NCBI RefSeq assembly: GCF_000282135.1
Contig: NZ_AKJW01000061.1
Coordinates: 124,001-188,000, forward strand
Direction of reading: 5' to 3'
Length of the DNA stretch: 64,000 nucleotides
DNA from: Herbaspirillum sp. CF444
GTDB lineage: Bacteria > Pseudomonadota > Gammaproteobacteria > Burkholderiales > Burkholderiaceae_D
Position numbers and translations under genes: made by a program. Of the stretch, positions 1 through 8,668 are shown in pieces; the first letter of the stretch is position 1; the number at the start of each line of letters is the position of its first letter. The notes under the pieces are model-generated. The model searched no databases. It was not told where the DNA came from and saw only the letters and a list, made by a program, of their open reading frames with translations.

Positions 1-32
1 TCAACTATTCAATCTGACAATAGATTGACCTC

Positions 33-60
33 TTGAAATGCGCCGTGTGCGCTCAATATT
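33..60 (+). promoter_or_regulatory. weak sigma70-like promoter candidate for egtDB
   Basis: TTGAAA (33-38) is followed after 16 nt by AATATT (55-60). It lies about 135 bp ahead of the egtD start and is the only reasonable -35/-10 pair noticed in the leader. The -10 match is poor, so this is a tentative call. Confidence 0.2.
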
Positions 61-135
61 CGGTAGCTGGTACTTTCTAAACGCGGTCTAGTGTATTGCA
101 TGCCCGGATACCGTGCCGATCACGTTCATGCAGTT

Positions 136-180
136 GTTACATTGCGCGGTTACATTGTGCCGTTACATCATGCGGTTACA
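136..180 (+). repeat. four GTTACA direct repeats with exact 13-bp period ahead of egtD
   Basis: GTTACA occurs at 136, 149, 162 and 175, each exactly 13 bp after the last. The first three copies continue as GTTACAT. The fourth copy runs into the ribosome binding site (AAGGAG at 182-187) of egtD. Regular spacing suggests either a regulator-binding array or a slippage-derived tandem repeat that has drifted. The spacing is not a multiple of a helical turn. No function is assigned. Confidence 0.75.
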
Positions 181-194
181 ACAAGGAGAGCAAA

Positions 195-1163
195 TTGGCT
201 CAACGAATGTTGCAGGACATGCAGGACGATTGGTCAGAACCCTGTCCTATCCGGAACGAATTGCACGACGGTCTGACGGCCGAGGCCGCCAGCATTTCTC
301 CCAAGTATTTTTACGACGCGCTCGGTTCCACCTTGTTCGAAGCGATTTGCGCGCTGCCGGAATACTACCCGACCCGCACCGAGGCGCAGATCTTCGAGCA
401 GCATGCCGAAGATATCGCCGCCACTGTCGGCAAAGGCGTGACCATGATCGACCTGGGCGCCGGCAATTGCGCCAAGGCGGCGCGCCTGTTCCCTTCCTTG
501 CAACCACGCCAGTATGTGCCCATCGATATTTCGACGGAATTCCTGCGCGAGGCGGTGAACGGCTTGCGGCAAAAATTTCCGGCGATTCCGATGCAGGAAA
601 TCGCGATGGACTTTTCCGCCTCGCTGCAACTGCCGTCGGCGGTCGGACGTGAAAACCGCCTGTTCTTCTATCCCGGATCCTCGCTCGGCAATTTCGCGCC
701 GGAAGAAGCGCTGCAGTTCCTGCGCCGCATGCGTCACGGCTTGCAACTGGGCGAAGCCGGCGGCGTCTTGCTCGGCATCGATCTGGTGAAGGACAAGGCG
801 GTGCTCGATGCCGCCTACGACGATGCGCTGGGCGTGACGGCGGCGTTCAACCGCAATGCGCTGTTGCACGTCAATCGTTTGCTGGGCAGCGACTTCGCGA
901 TCGGCGATTGGCAGCATCGCGGCTTTTTCAATCCTGCGTTGTCGCGCATAGAGATGCATCTGGAAGCGCGCCGCGATGTCGCCGTGACATGGTGCGGCGG
1001 CGAGCGGAAATTCCGCCAGGGCGAACGCATTCATACCGAGAACAGCTACAAATTTACACCGGACGGCTTCAGCGACTTGCTGCGGCAAGCCGGTTTCGGC
1101 CAGGCCAAGATGTGGTTCGATCCGCAGAAGTGGTTCATGTTATGTTACGCGCGGCCGGTGTGA
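195..1163 (+). CDS. egtD: L-histidine N-alpha-methyltransferase EgtD
   Basis: SAM-dependent enzyme that trimethylates the amino group of histidine to hercynine, the first step of ergothioneine synthesis in the cytosol. The protein is about 322 residues, the usual EgtD length. It shows the family N-terminus (YFYDALGSTLFEAI near residue 38) and the SAM loop DLGAGN near 86-91. A TTG start at 195 is chosen because AAGGAG at 182-187 sits 7 nt upstream. An ATG at 207 is the alternative, and a longer upstream reading frame has no ribosome binding site. egtB follows 43 bp downstream, so the two probably form one transcript. The egtA, egtC and egtE genes of mycobacteria are not present here, as is usual for the two-gene bacterial arrangement. 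Confidence 0.93.
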   Translation: MAQRMLQDMQDDWSEPCPIRNELHDGLTAEAASISPKYFYDALGSTLFEAICALPEYYPTRTEAQIFEQHAEDIAATVGKGVTMIDLGAGNCAKAARLFPSLQPRQYVPIDISTEFLREAVNGLRQKFPAIPMQEIAMDFSASLQLPSAVGRENRLFFYPGSSLGNFAPEEALQFLRRMRHGLQLGEAGGVLLGIDLVKDKAVLDAAYDDALGVTAAFNRNALLHVNRLLGSDFAIGDWQHRGFFNPALSRIEMHLEARRDVAVTWCGGERKFRQGERIHTENSYKFTPDGFSDLLRQAGFGQAKMWFDPQKWFMLCYARPV

Positions 1164-1206
1164 GCGGCGCAACACCGCACGAGACGAACAACAGGAGATG
1201 AGCAGC

Positions 1207-2439
1207 ATGCACAATGAAACGGCCGTACTGGCCGCAACCAACGCAGCCAATGCCGCCATCGTCGATGACTTCCTGCGCACGCGCGAATACTCGATGATCC
1301 TGGCGACGCCTTTGTCGGACGAAGATTGCGGTGCCCAGTCGATGCCCGACGCCAGTCCGATCAAGTGGCATCTGGCGCACACCAGCTGGTTCTTCGAAAC
1401 CTTCATTCTCGAAACCTGCGAGCCAGAGTTCGCGCCGTTTCATCCGGCGTTTCGGGTCTTGTTCAATTCCTATTACGAAGGCGTGGGCGACAAGCACCCG
1501 CGTCCTCAGCGCGGCATGCTCACGCGTCCGTCGCTGGCCGAGATCCGCGCCTATCGTTCCAACATCGACCTGCGCATGCAGGCGTTGCTGCTGTCGGATG
1601 TCTGCGATGCCGATTGCCTGCGCCTGCTGGAGCTGGGCATGCAGCATGAGCAGCAGCATCAGGAGCTGATGCTGACCGATGTCAAGCATCTGCTGTCGCT
1701 CAACCCGCTCAAGCCGGCCTATCTGCCGCGCGCCTTGCAGGCCATGCCGGTGCAGACCGAGCTGGAATGGAATGCCTTCGATGCAGGCATCGTGGAAATA
1801 GGTTATGGCAACAAAGAGCGCGGCGGATTCTGTTTCGACAACGAGTTGCCGTCGCACCGCCAATTCGTTGAATCATTTGCCATCGGCTCGCGCCTGGTCA
1901 GCAATATCGAATACCTGATGTTTGTCGAGCAGGGCGGCTACGACAATCCGGCCTATTGGCTGTCGGCTGGTTGGGATTGGCGCAGCAGCAATGACATCAG
2001 GCATCCGCTCTACTGGCATCGCCAGGAAGACGGTGCGTGGCAGGAGTTTACCTTGCACGGCATGCTGCAGCTGGATCCGCATGCGGCGGTGCTGCACTTG
2101 TCTTATTACGAGGCGGATGCCTACGCACGCTGGGCCGGCGCGCGTCTGCCGACCGAGGCGGAGTGGGAATACGCCGCCGGTGCACTCGGCAACGAGGGCC
2201 GGCAATTCTTTGGCACGGCGTGGCAGTGGACGTCGAGCAGCTATGCGCCTTATCCGGGTTATGCGATTCCCGACGGCGCCGTGGGCGAGTACAACGGCAA
2301 GTTCATGGTCAATCAATACGTTTTGCGCGGCTCATCCGGCGCGACGCCGCTGGGGCATTCGCGTACGAGTTATCGCAACTTTTTCCCGGCGACGGCTTGC
2401 TGGCAATACAGCGGCATTCGGTTGGCGCGATCGCTGTAA
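1207..2439 (+). CDS. egtB: ergothioneine biosynthesis protein EgtB (sulfoxide synthase)
   Basis: Non-haem iron enzyme that couples hercynine to a thiol donor with oxygen, forming the C-S bond of the ergothioneine pathway. The N-terminal DinB-like part carries the expected iron ligands: a His in WHLAHTSWFF near residue 58 and the HEQQHQE motif near 147-153. The C-terminal half is a formylglycine-generating-enzyme (SUMF1) fold with GARLPTEAEWEYAA, WQWTSSSY and a final GIRLAR. ATG 1207 is preferred because AGGAG at 1193-1197 lies 9 nt before it; an ATG at 1198 directly abuts that sequence. Whether the thiol donor is gamma-glutamylcysteine or cysteine cannot be read from the sequence. A strong terminator follows. 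Confidence 0.93.
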   Translation: MHNETAVLAATNAANAAIVDDFLRTREYSMILATPLSDEDCGAQSMPDASPIKWHLAHTSWFFETFILETCEPEFAPFHPAFRVLFNSYYEGVGDKHPRPQRGMLTRPSLAEIRAYRSNIDLRMQALLLSDVCDADCLRLLELGMQHEQQHQELMLTDVKHLLSLNPLKPAYLPRALQAMPVQTELEWNAFDAGIVEIGYGNKERGGFCFDNELPSHRQFVESFAIGSRLVSNIEYLMFVEQGGYDNPAYWLSAGWDWRSSNDIRHPLYWHRQEDGAWQEFTLHGMLQLDPHAAVLHLSYYEADAYARWAGARLPTEAEWEYAAGALGNEGRQFFGTAWQWTSSSYAPYPGYAIPDGAVGEYNGKFMVNQYVLRGSSGATPLGHSRTSYRNFFPATACWQYSGIRLARSL

Positions 2440-2465
2440 AGACGCATCTGAAACACAAAATAAGA

Positions 2466-2498
2466 AAGCCGCCGGTTGGATAAACCGGCGGCTTTTTT
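2466..2498. terminator. bidirectional rho-independent terminator between egtB and leuA
   Basis: AAAGCCGCCGGTT and AACCGGCGGCTTT form a 13-bp stem with a short loop, followed by a T run on the plus strand. On the minus strand the stem is followed by TTTCTTATTTT. It separates the convergent egtB and leuA genes and can serve both. Confidence 0.9.
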
Positions 2499-2530
2499 CT
2501 ATGTCGCTTGACTTGGGTTCGTCAGGCTGC

Positions 2531-4234
2531 TCAGGCGGCTTTCGCTTTTGGCGAAGAAGGCTGATTGGCGCTCTGGTCGATCGCGATCTGGCGATTGATG
2601 GCGCTGAGTACGGCTTTGAACGATGCGGTGACGATGTTGGCGTCGATGCCGACGCCGAAGCCGGTGGGCGCTTCGTTCAGGCGCAGTTCGATGTAGCTGG
2701 CGGCTTGTGCGTTGGCGCCGGCGCCGATGGCGTGCTCGTGGAAGTCCATCAGTTTGATGTCCAGTCCCAGTGCGTTGACGAAGGCGTCGATCGGGCCGTT
2801 GCCGGTGCCGCGCAGCGTGGCCTTTTCACCGTTGCGTTCGATGTCGATTTCAATCTTGATCGATTCCTTGTGCGAGGAATCTTCCGACATGCGGTGCGCG
2901 CGGTAGACGTAAGGCGTGGTGCGGTCCAGGTATTCGCTCTTGAAGATGGTGTAGATGTCGCCGGCGACGATTTCCTTGCCGGTGGCGTCCGCTTCGCGCT
3001 GGATGGCGCGGCTGAATTCGATCTGCAGGCGGCGCGGCATCGACAGGCCGTATTCCTGTTCCAGCAGATAAGCCATGCCGCCCTTGCCGGACTGGCTGTT
3101 GACGCGGATCACGGCGTCGTAGCTGCGGCCCAGGTCGGCCGGGTCGATCGGCAGGTAAGGCACTTCCCAGATGGCGTCCGCCTGCTGCTTGGCGAAGCCC
3201 TTCTTGATCGCATCCTGGTGCGAGCCGGAGAAGGCCGTGAAGACCAGGTCGCCGACATACGGATGACGCGGGTGGACCGGGATCTGGTTGCATTCTTCGA
3301 CGCACTGACGCACGGTGTCGATGTCGGAAAAATCCAGGCCGGGGTTGACGCCTTGCGTGTACAGGTTCAGCGCCAGCGTGACCAGATCGACGTTGCCGGT
3401 GCGCTCGCCGTTGCCGAACAAACAGCCTTCGACGCGGTCGGCGCCGGCCATGACGGCCAGTTCGGCGGAGGCGACGGCGGTGCCGCGGTCATTGTGCGGG
3501 TGTACCGAGATGATGGTGGAGGCGCGGTGCTTGAGGTTGCGGCACATCCATTCGATCTGGTCGGCGTAGACGTTCGGAGTGCTGCATTCGACGGTCGACG
3601 GCAGGTTCAGGATGACCTTGCGTTCCGGCGTGGCGCCCCAGGTTTCGCAGACGGCGTCGCAGATTTCCTTGGAGAAGTCGAGCTCGGTGGTGCTGAAGGA
3701 TTCCGGCGAATATTCGTAGCGCCATTGGGTTTCCGGGCGGGCGTCGGTCAGTTCCTTGACCAGGCGGGTGCCGGTGACGGCGATGTTCTTGATTTCGTCG
3801 CGCGACATGTTGAAGACGATCTTGCGGAAAGCCGGCGCGACCGAGTTGTACAAGTGCACGATGGCTTGCTTGGCGCCTGCCAGCGAATCGATGGTGCGGC
3901 GGATCAACTCTTCGCGCGACTGGGTCAGCACGATGATGGTGACGTCGTCGGGGATGCGGTTTTCTTCGATCAGTTTGCGAACGAAGTCGAAGTCGGTTTG
4001 CGATGCGGAGGGGAAGCCGACTTCGATTTCCTTCAGGCCGATTTGCAGCAGCATTTCAAAGAAGCGCAGCTTGCGTTCCGGGCTCATCGGTTCGATCAGC
4101 GCCTGGTTGCCGTCGCGCAGGTCGGTGCTCATCCAGATCGGCGGTTTGGAAATGAACTGATTGGGCCAGGTACGATCAGACAACGGGATCGTCGGGAATG
4201 CACGGTACTTTGCTGCCGGGTTGCTTAACATCAT
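2531..4234 (-). CDS. leuA: 2-isopropylmalate synthase, long (LeuA2-type) form
   Basis: Condenses acetyl-CoA with 2-ketoisovalerate, the first committed step of leucine synthesis. The protein is 567 residues, typical of the long form found in actinobacteria and many proteobacteria. It has the catalytic DLRDGNQ at 38-44 and the metal-binding HPHNDRG near 245-251. A C-terminal regulatory domain with [11 protein letters not shown] is the site of leucine feedback in the family. Start ATG 4234 has AAGAGG about 9 nt upstream; an ATG one codon later is equivalent, and an upstream reading frame extension of 46 codons is not protein-like. The gene stands alone, convergent with egtB. Confidence 0.96.
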   Translation of the reverse strand: MMLSNPAAKYRAFPTIPLSDRTWPNQFISKPPIWMSTDLRDGNQALIEPMSPERKLRFFEMLLQIGLKEIEVGFPSASQTDFDFVRKLIEENRIPDDVTIIVLTQSREELIRRTIDSLAGAKQAIVHLYNSVAPAFRKIVFNMSRDEIKNIAVTGTRLVKELTDARPETQWRYEYSPESFSTTELDFSKEICDAVCETWGATPERKVILNLPSTVECSTPNVYADQIEWMCRNLKHRASTIISVHPHNDRGTAVASAELAVMAGADRVEGCLFGNGERTGNVDLVTLALNLYTQGVNPGLDFSDIDTVRQCVEECNQIPVHPRHPYVGDLVFTAFSGSHQDAIKKGFAKQQADAIWEVPYLPIDPADLGRSYDAVIRVNSQSGKGGMAYLLEQEYGLSMPRRLQIEFSRAIQREADATGKEIVAGDIYTIFKSEYLDRTTPYVYRAHRMSEDSSHKESIKIEIDIERNGEKATLRGTGNGPIDAFVNALGLDIKLMDFHEHAIGAGANAQAASYIELRLNEAPTGFGVGIDANIVTASFKAVLSAINRQIAIDQSANQPSSPKAKAA

Positions 4235-4875
4235 GGTAGAACCTCTTAAATTTGTCACTACAGTGAGTGGGGAAATCATCCGATGTGGCTGAAGGGCCGC
4301 CTGACTGCCACTAACGCGAGGCCAGGCAACCGATCGGTAGCGATAGCAGTAGCGGCGCCGATGCAGGTGCAAGGATTTTCGCGGCGATGAACTCGATGAG
4401 TGCGCCGGAAATCTGGATTGCAGCGATGGACTTGGTATGCAAGAGCGGCATAACTGGCTTTTCAGTAAAAATTTACAAATCTTGATTGTGCCGCGAGGTG
4501 ATTCTGACGATCCATTTCGGATGCTTTCAGATCAATACACCGGCGAGGAAACTGCAAAAAACTGGGGAGAAACCTGGATTAGCGCGAAGCTGGTAGTAGC
4601 GTCACTAGTAGCAACGCTAGCAGGGCGCCAGCGAAGTGCGATAGTGATAGGGAGAATTGTGTTGCGGAGTTCATCTGGTCACTTTAGAAGATTGCCGTTT
4701 GGCTTGTCAAGCATTATCTGCCCGATCTGGCCGAAAGCGAGCCCAAACTGAGGTAAAACTGCTGCTTTTTGTTGTTAGAATCCAAGTTCCTGCCATGATG
4801 TGAGGCGGCAAGTCGTTGGTAGTTTGACCATGTCCGTTCTTTATTCGAGCTTTATTTCCATTATTTATTCAATTC
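4235..4875. other. 641-bp divergent intergenic region leuA / pqi operon
   Basis: No convincing gene. A 104-codon reading frame at 4437-4751 lacks a ribosome binding site and protein-like composition. The region must hold the leuA promoter (minus) and the pqi promoter (plus), but no clear -35/-10 pair stands out. A nested hairpin lies at 4589-4632. No leucine-rich leader peptide for leuA attenuation was recognised. Confidence 0.6.
4589..4632. repeat. nested inverted repeat in leuA upstream region
   Basis: Outer arms GCTGG/CCAGC enclose inner arms TAGCGT/ACGCTA, giving a two-stage hairpin about 355 nt upstream of leuA. There is no T run, so it is not a classical terminator. Its role is unknown. 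Confidence 0.4.
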
Positions 4876-5526
4876 ATGCATAGACGTCCGGACCTGATCG
4901 TTTGCGAAGAGTGTGATGCAGTGCATCGCCGGCCGGTACTCAGGCGCGCCGAAATCGCGCGCTGCCAGCGCTGCGGCGGCGAAATGGAGCGCGACACCGG
5001 AAGTCGGCAGCAACGCCTGCTGCCGTTGACGGTTGCCAGCCTGATCCTGTTCGTGATCGCCAACAGTTTTCCCATCGTGCAGATCGAGTTGCAGGGGCTG
5101 ACCAGCCAGACCACGCTGATCGGGGCGGTCAAGGTGCTCGGCACGGAGGGCATGTCGCTGGTGGCCTTGCTGGTGCTGGCGACGACCATCCTGTTCCCGC
5201 TGCTGCAACTGTTGGTGCTGCTCTATTTATTGCTGCCGACGGCGCATGGCGTCAACCGGCCCGGCATCAGGACCTTGTTGCGCGTGATGCAGATGGTCCG
5301 GCCCTGGGGCATGGTGGAAGTCTTCCTTCTTGGCGTGCTGGTCGCGGTGGTGAAGTTATCCAACATGGCGACGGTGATTCCCGGCGTGGCCCTGTGGGCG
5401 TTCGGCGCGCTGACGATCGTGCTGACCGCGGTGGTGTCGTTCAACCCGCGCTATCTGTGGCGTTCGCTCGTGATTGCACACATTGAGGACGCCGGTCCCG
5501 TCAAAGACGGGGAGCCGGTACGATGA
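4876..5526 (+). CDS. pqiA: paraquat-inducible protein A, first half (PqiA domain membrane protein)
   Basis: Inner-membrane protein of 216 residues with one PqiA domain. An N-terminal zinc-ribbon-like part has CxxC pairs at 10-13 and 30-33, followed by four hydrophobic segments. E. coli PqiA carries two such domains in one chain of about 417 residues; here they are two genes that overlap by an ATGA. In the family PqiA is the membrane partner of the PqiB lipid-transport tunnel. No good ribosome binding site precedes ATG 4876, so the start is less certain than the domain call. Confidence 0.88.
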   Translation: MHRRPDLIVCEECDAVHRRPVLRRAEIARCQRCGGEMERDTGSRQQRLLPLTVASLILFVIANSFPIVQIELQGLTSQTTLIGAVKVLGTEGMSLVALLVLATTILFPLLQLLVLLYLLLPTAHGVNRPGIRTLLRVMQMVRPWGMVEVFLLGVLVAVVKLSNMATVIPGVALWAFGALTIVLTAVVSFNPRYLWRSLVIAHIEDAGPVKDGEPVR

Positions 5527-6293
5527 GCGCCGATACGCATTCCTTGCCTGACGCGCCGTTTTCCGGCGAATCCGCTGCCCACGCCGCTCCCGCCGTCGAG
5601 CCGGCGGTGAGCAGCGCCATCGCCGCCAATCTCCGTCCTTGTCATCATTGCGGCACGGTCTGGGAAGATGCCAATGACGATGCCCGTTGCGAGGTCTGCA
5701 GCAGCCCGCTGCATGTCCGCAAGATCGACAGCCTCAACCGCACCTGGGCCTTTCTGATTGCCGCCTGCATCATGTACATTCCGGCCAACCTGATGCCGGT
5801 GATGACGACGACGACGCTGCTGGATGAACAGCAGGATACGATCATGAGCGGCATCATCTATTTCTGGGTCGAGGGATCGTGGGAGCTGGCGATCGTGGTG
5901 TTCATCGCCAGTTTTCTGGTGCCGCTGTTCAAACTGGTGTCGCTGATCATCCTGACGGTGAGCGCGCGCCGGCGCAGCAGCTGGCAGCGGCTGCAACGCG
6001 CCAAGCTGTATCGCGTGGTCGAATCGATCGGGCGCTGGTCGATGCTGGACGTCTTTGTCGTGTCGCTGCTGACCGGGCTGGTGCAGATCGAAGGTTTTGC
6101 CAAGATCACGGCGGGTATCGGCGTGGCGGCATTCGGCTCGGTGGTGGTGCTGACCATGCTGGCGTCGTTGAGCTTCGATCCGCGGCTGATCTGGGATCAG
6201 GACGAGGATAAGGAGGAGCAGGGCCCCGACGAGAACACACGGCCGTCGCAACATGCCGACCTGCAAGAGCAACAAAAAAAGGATAGTGAATGA
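5523..6293 (+). CDS. pqiA: paraquat-inducible protein A, second half (PqiA domain membrane protein)
   Basis: Second PqiA-domain protein, 256 residues. An extended Ala/Pro-rich N-terminus leads into a zinc-ribbon-like motif (C40xxC43 and C56xxC59), then several membrane helices starting near 75. It begins inside the last codons of the first pqiA gene and overlaps pqiB at 6290-6293, so the operon is translationally coupled. The C-terminal tail is acidic and polar. It probably pairs with the first protein to rebuild the two-domain PqiA of enterobacteria. Confidence 0.88.
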   Translation: MSADTHSLPDAPFSGESAAHAAPAVEPAVSSAIAANLRPCHHCGTVWEDANDDARCEVCSSPLHVRKIDSLNRTWAFLIAACIMYIPANLMPVMTTTTLLDEQQDTIMSGIIYFWVEGSWELAIVVFIASFLVPLFKLVSLIILTVSARRRSSWQRLQRAKLYRVVESIGRWSMLDVFVVSLLTGLVQIEGFAKITAGIGVAAFGSVVVLTMLASLSFDPRLIWDQDEDKEEQGPDENTRPSQHADLQEQQKKDSE

Positions 6294-7912
6294 CTGAACA
6301 AACGACGCCCTCAAACCATTTGCCCGAGCCGAAGCGCGTCCGCCGGCGCAACTGGCTGCCGTCGCTGGTGTGGCTGATTCCCATCGTCGCCGCCGTGGTC
6401 GGCCTGACGCTGGTCGCCAAGATCCTGATCGAACGAGGCCCCGTGATCACCATCAGCTTCGCATCGGCGGAGGGGCTGGAAGCCGGCAAGACCAAGGTCA
6501 AATACAAGGACGTCGATATCGGTCTGGTGCAGTCGATTACGCTGAGCAAAGACCGTTCCCATGTGGTGACGACGGTGCAACTGACCAAGGAAGCCGAGAG
6601 CTTCACCGCCGACGACACGCGCTTCTGGGTGGTGCGTCCGCGCGTGGCGGCATCGGGTATCTCGGGCCTGAACACCTTGCTGTCGGGCGCGTATATCGGC
6701 GCCGATGCCGGCAAGTCGGAAGAAACCAAGAAAGAATTCGCCGGGCTGGAGCAGCCGCCCATCATTACACGCGACACCTCCGGCAAGCAGTTCGTGTTGC
6801 ATGCCGCCGATCTCGGGTCGGTGGACATCGGTTCACCGGTGTTCTATCGCCGCATCAAGGTCGGCCAGGTTGCCGCCTACGATCTCGATCAGGATGGCAA
6901 GGGCGTGACGCTGCGCATTTTCGTGAATGCGCCCTACGACAAATTCGTCGGCATCAATTCGCGCTTCTGGCATGCCAGCGGTTTCGACATGCAGATCAAT
7001 GCCAGCGGCTTCAAGCTGCATACGCAATCGCTGGCCACGGTGGTGCTGGGCGGCATCGCCTTCAAGTCGATCGACGAGTTCGACACCAATGCCGCCGCCA
7101 AGGAAAACACCAGCTTCCGCCTCGCCGAGGATGAGGCCACCGCCATCAAGGAGCCGGACGGCCGCTCGCAAACCGTGCTGCTGTATTTCAACCAGTCGTT
7201 GCGCGGTCTCGAACCGGGTGCGACGGTGGACTTCCGCGGCGTGGTACTGGGCGAGGTCAAGTCGATCGGCATCGAATACGACGACAAGACGCGCCAGTTC
7301 CTGATGCCGGTGGTGGTGACCTTGTATCCGGATCGACTCGGCCGCAAGTTCAACGAACAGCAGGAATCGCGCTACACGCCGCGCCAGCGTTTGCGCTACC
7401 TTGTCGCGCACGGCCTGCGCGCGCAATTGCGCAGCGGCAGCCTGCTGACCGGCCAGGTGTACGTGGCGCTGGACTTCTTCCCGAACGCGGAACCGGCGCA
7501 AATCGACATCGAGCGCACGCCGTTGATTTTCCCGACGATCCCGAACAGTCTCGACGAAATCCAGAATCAGATTGCCGACGTCACGCGCAAACTGAGCAAG
7601 GTGCCGTTCGACAAGATCGGCGACGATCTGCGCAAGACGCTGGCCACGCTCAATCGCACGCTGACCAGCGCCGAACAGACCATGAACAAGATCAACAACG
7701 ACGTCGCGCCGGAAATCACTGCCGCCATGCACGATGCGCGCAAGACGCTCAACGCCGCCGAGCGGACCTTGTCCGACGACGCGCCGTTGCAGCAGGACGT
7801 GCGCCAGACCATGCAGGAACTGTCGCGTGCGGCGGCTTCCATCAGGGTATTGACCGATTATTTGCAGCAACATCCGGAATCGCTGATTCGCGGCAAGCAG
7901 GAGGATAAATAA
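6290..7912 (+). CDS. pqiB: intermembrane transport protein PqiB (MCE/MlaD repeats)
   Basis: 540-residue protein anchored by one N-terminal membrane helix (about 22-46), followed by three MCE domains in the periplasm and a long C-terminal helical region (about 420-530). In E. coli PqiB forms a hexameric tube spanning the periplasm for lipid transport. The MCE starts are recognisable as GLEAGKTKVKYKDVDIG near 62, DLGSVDIGSPVFYR near 172 and GLEPGATVDFRGV near 305. The length matches the three-repeat PqiB rather than the seven-repeat YebT/LetB. It overlaps its neighbours on both sides. Confidence 0.93.
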   Translation: MTEQTTPSNHLPEPKRVRRRNWLPSLVWLIPIVAAVVGLTLVAKILIERGPVITISFASAEGLEAGKTKVKYKDVDIGLVQSITLSKDRSHVVTTVQLTKEAESFTADDTRFWVVRPRVAASGISGLNTLLSGAYIGADAGKSEETKKEFAGLEQPPIITRDTSGKQFVLHAADLGSVDIGSPVFYRRIKVGQVAAYDLDQDGKGVTLRIFVNAPYDKFVGINSRFWHASGFDMQINASGFKLHTQSLATVVLGGIAFKSIDEFDTNAAAKENTSFRLAEDEATAIKEPDGRSQTVLLYFNQSLRGLEPGATVDFRGVVLGEVKSIGIEYDDKTRQFLMPVVVTLYPDRLGRKFNEQQESRYTPRQRLRYLVAHGLRAQLRSGSLLTGQVYVALDFFPNAEPAQIDIERTPLIFPTIPNSLDEIQNQIADVTRKLSKVPFDKIGDDLRKTLATLNRTLTSAEQTMNKINNDVAPEITAAMHDARKTLNAAERTLSDDAPLQQDVRQTMQELSRAAASIRVLTDYLQQHPESLIRGKQEDK

Positions 7913-8547
7913 TGCAGCGCAGATTCACACTTCTTTCGGCGGCGATGCTGACGTTGGCGTTGGCGGCATGCTCGACCGCGCCGACGCGCTTCTATACGTT
8001 GGCTGCAAGCGGCGCATCAAGTCCGTCGCCGGCGATGGTCAAAACATCCGCCGCTGCGCCCGCGAGCGGCCAGACATTTATTGAAGTCTTGCCGGTGAGC
8101 GTGCCGGAGCGCCTGGCGCGTCCGCAGATTGTGGTGCGCACGGACGATACGCGCGTCGACATCCTTGAGCAGGATCGCTGGTCGGCGCCGTTCAACAATG
8201 AATTGCGCGATGCGCTGGCCGGCGGCATTGCCAACCGTCTCGGCGCCGTCGACGTGACGCGCGGCGGACGTCCTGCGAATCAGCCGGTCTATCGTATCGT
8301 GGTCGAATTGCGCCAGCTCGACGCCGTCAAGGGCGGCAAGGTCGATGCGTCCTTCGGATGGACCGTCACGCGCAGCGACAACAGCACCAGCAGCGTCTGC
8401 CGGCTGGCGGTCGTGGAACCGGTCAGCGGCGCCGGCATCGATGGCGTGGTGCAAGGCATGCAGCGCGCGGTCGCCAATGTGGCGGATGCGATTTCGGCCG
8501 ACGTGACGGCCTTGCGGGCGGGGCAGGGCGGCGCCTGCAGTAGTTGA
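7912..8547 (+). CDS. pqiC: PqiC-like outer-membrane lipoprotein (ABC-type transport auxiliary)
   Basis: 211-residue lipoprotein: the signal peptide ends in LALAACS with the lipidated Cys at 20. The mature part fits the PqiC/YmbA family, which caps the PqiB tube at the outer membrane. The ATG shares its A with the TAA of pqiB, so it is the last gene of the coupled pqi operon. A terminator follows within 35 bp. Confidence 0.9.
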   Translation: MQRRFTLLSAAMLTLALAACSTAPTRFYTLAASGASSPSPAMVKTSAAAPASGQTFIEVLPVSVPERLARPQIVVRTDDTRVDILEQDRWSAPFNNELRDALAGGIANRLGAVDVTRGGRPANQPVYRIVVELRQLDAVKGGKVDASFGWTVTRSDNSTSSVCRLAVVEPVSGAGIDGVVQGMQRAVANVADAISADVTALRAGQGGACSS

Positions 8548-8577
8548 ACAATGATTGGCAAACTGCAACGCCAATGA

Positions 8578-8606
8578 AAAAGGCCGCTTCAATGAAGCGG
8601 CCTTTT
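8578..8606 (+). terminator. rho-independent terminator of the pqi operon
   Basis: AAAAGGCCGCTTC and GAAGCGGCCTTTT form a 13-bp stem with a 3-nt loop, followed by TTTTGTTTTG. It lies 30 bp after pqiC and about 60 bp before the convergent end of rhlE, which it may also serve. Confidence 0.9.
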
Positions 8607-8668
8607 GTTTTGATGCTTGCTGCCTGAGTCGGTACAACCTCAATGCAGCTTGGTGCAGTTAGTACGGA

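Noticed and set aside
1922-4228. 768-codon plus-strand reading frame across egtB end, the terminator and leuA
   Set aside because: It runs through a strong terminator and opposite leuA; artefact of stop-poor G+C-rich DNA.
4235-4600. leucine attenuator or T-box ahead of leuA
   Set aside because: No Leu-rich leader peptide and no T-box consensus; only a nested hairpin far upstream.
4437-4751. 104-codon frame in the leuA/pqi intergenic region
   Set aside because: No ribosome binding site, no coding-like codon use and no domain pattern.
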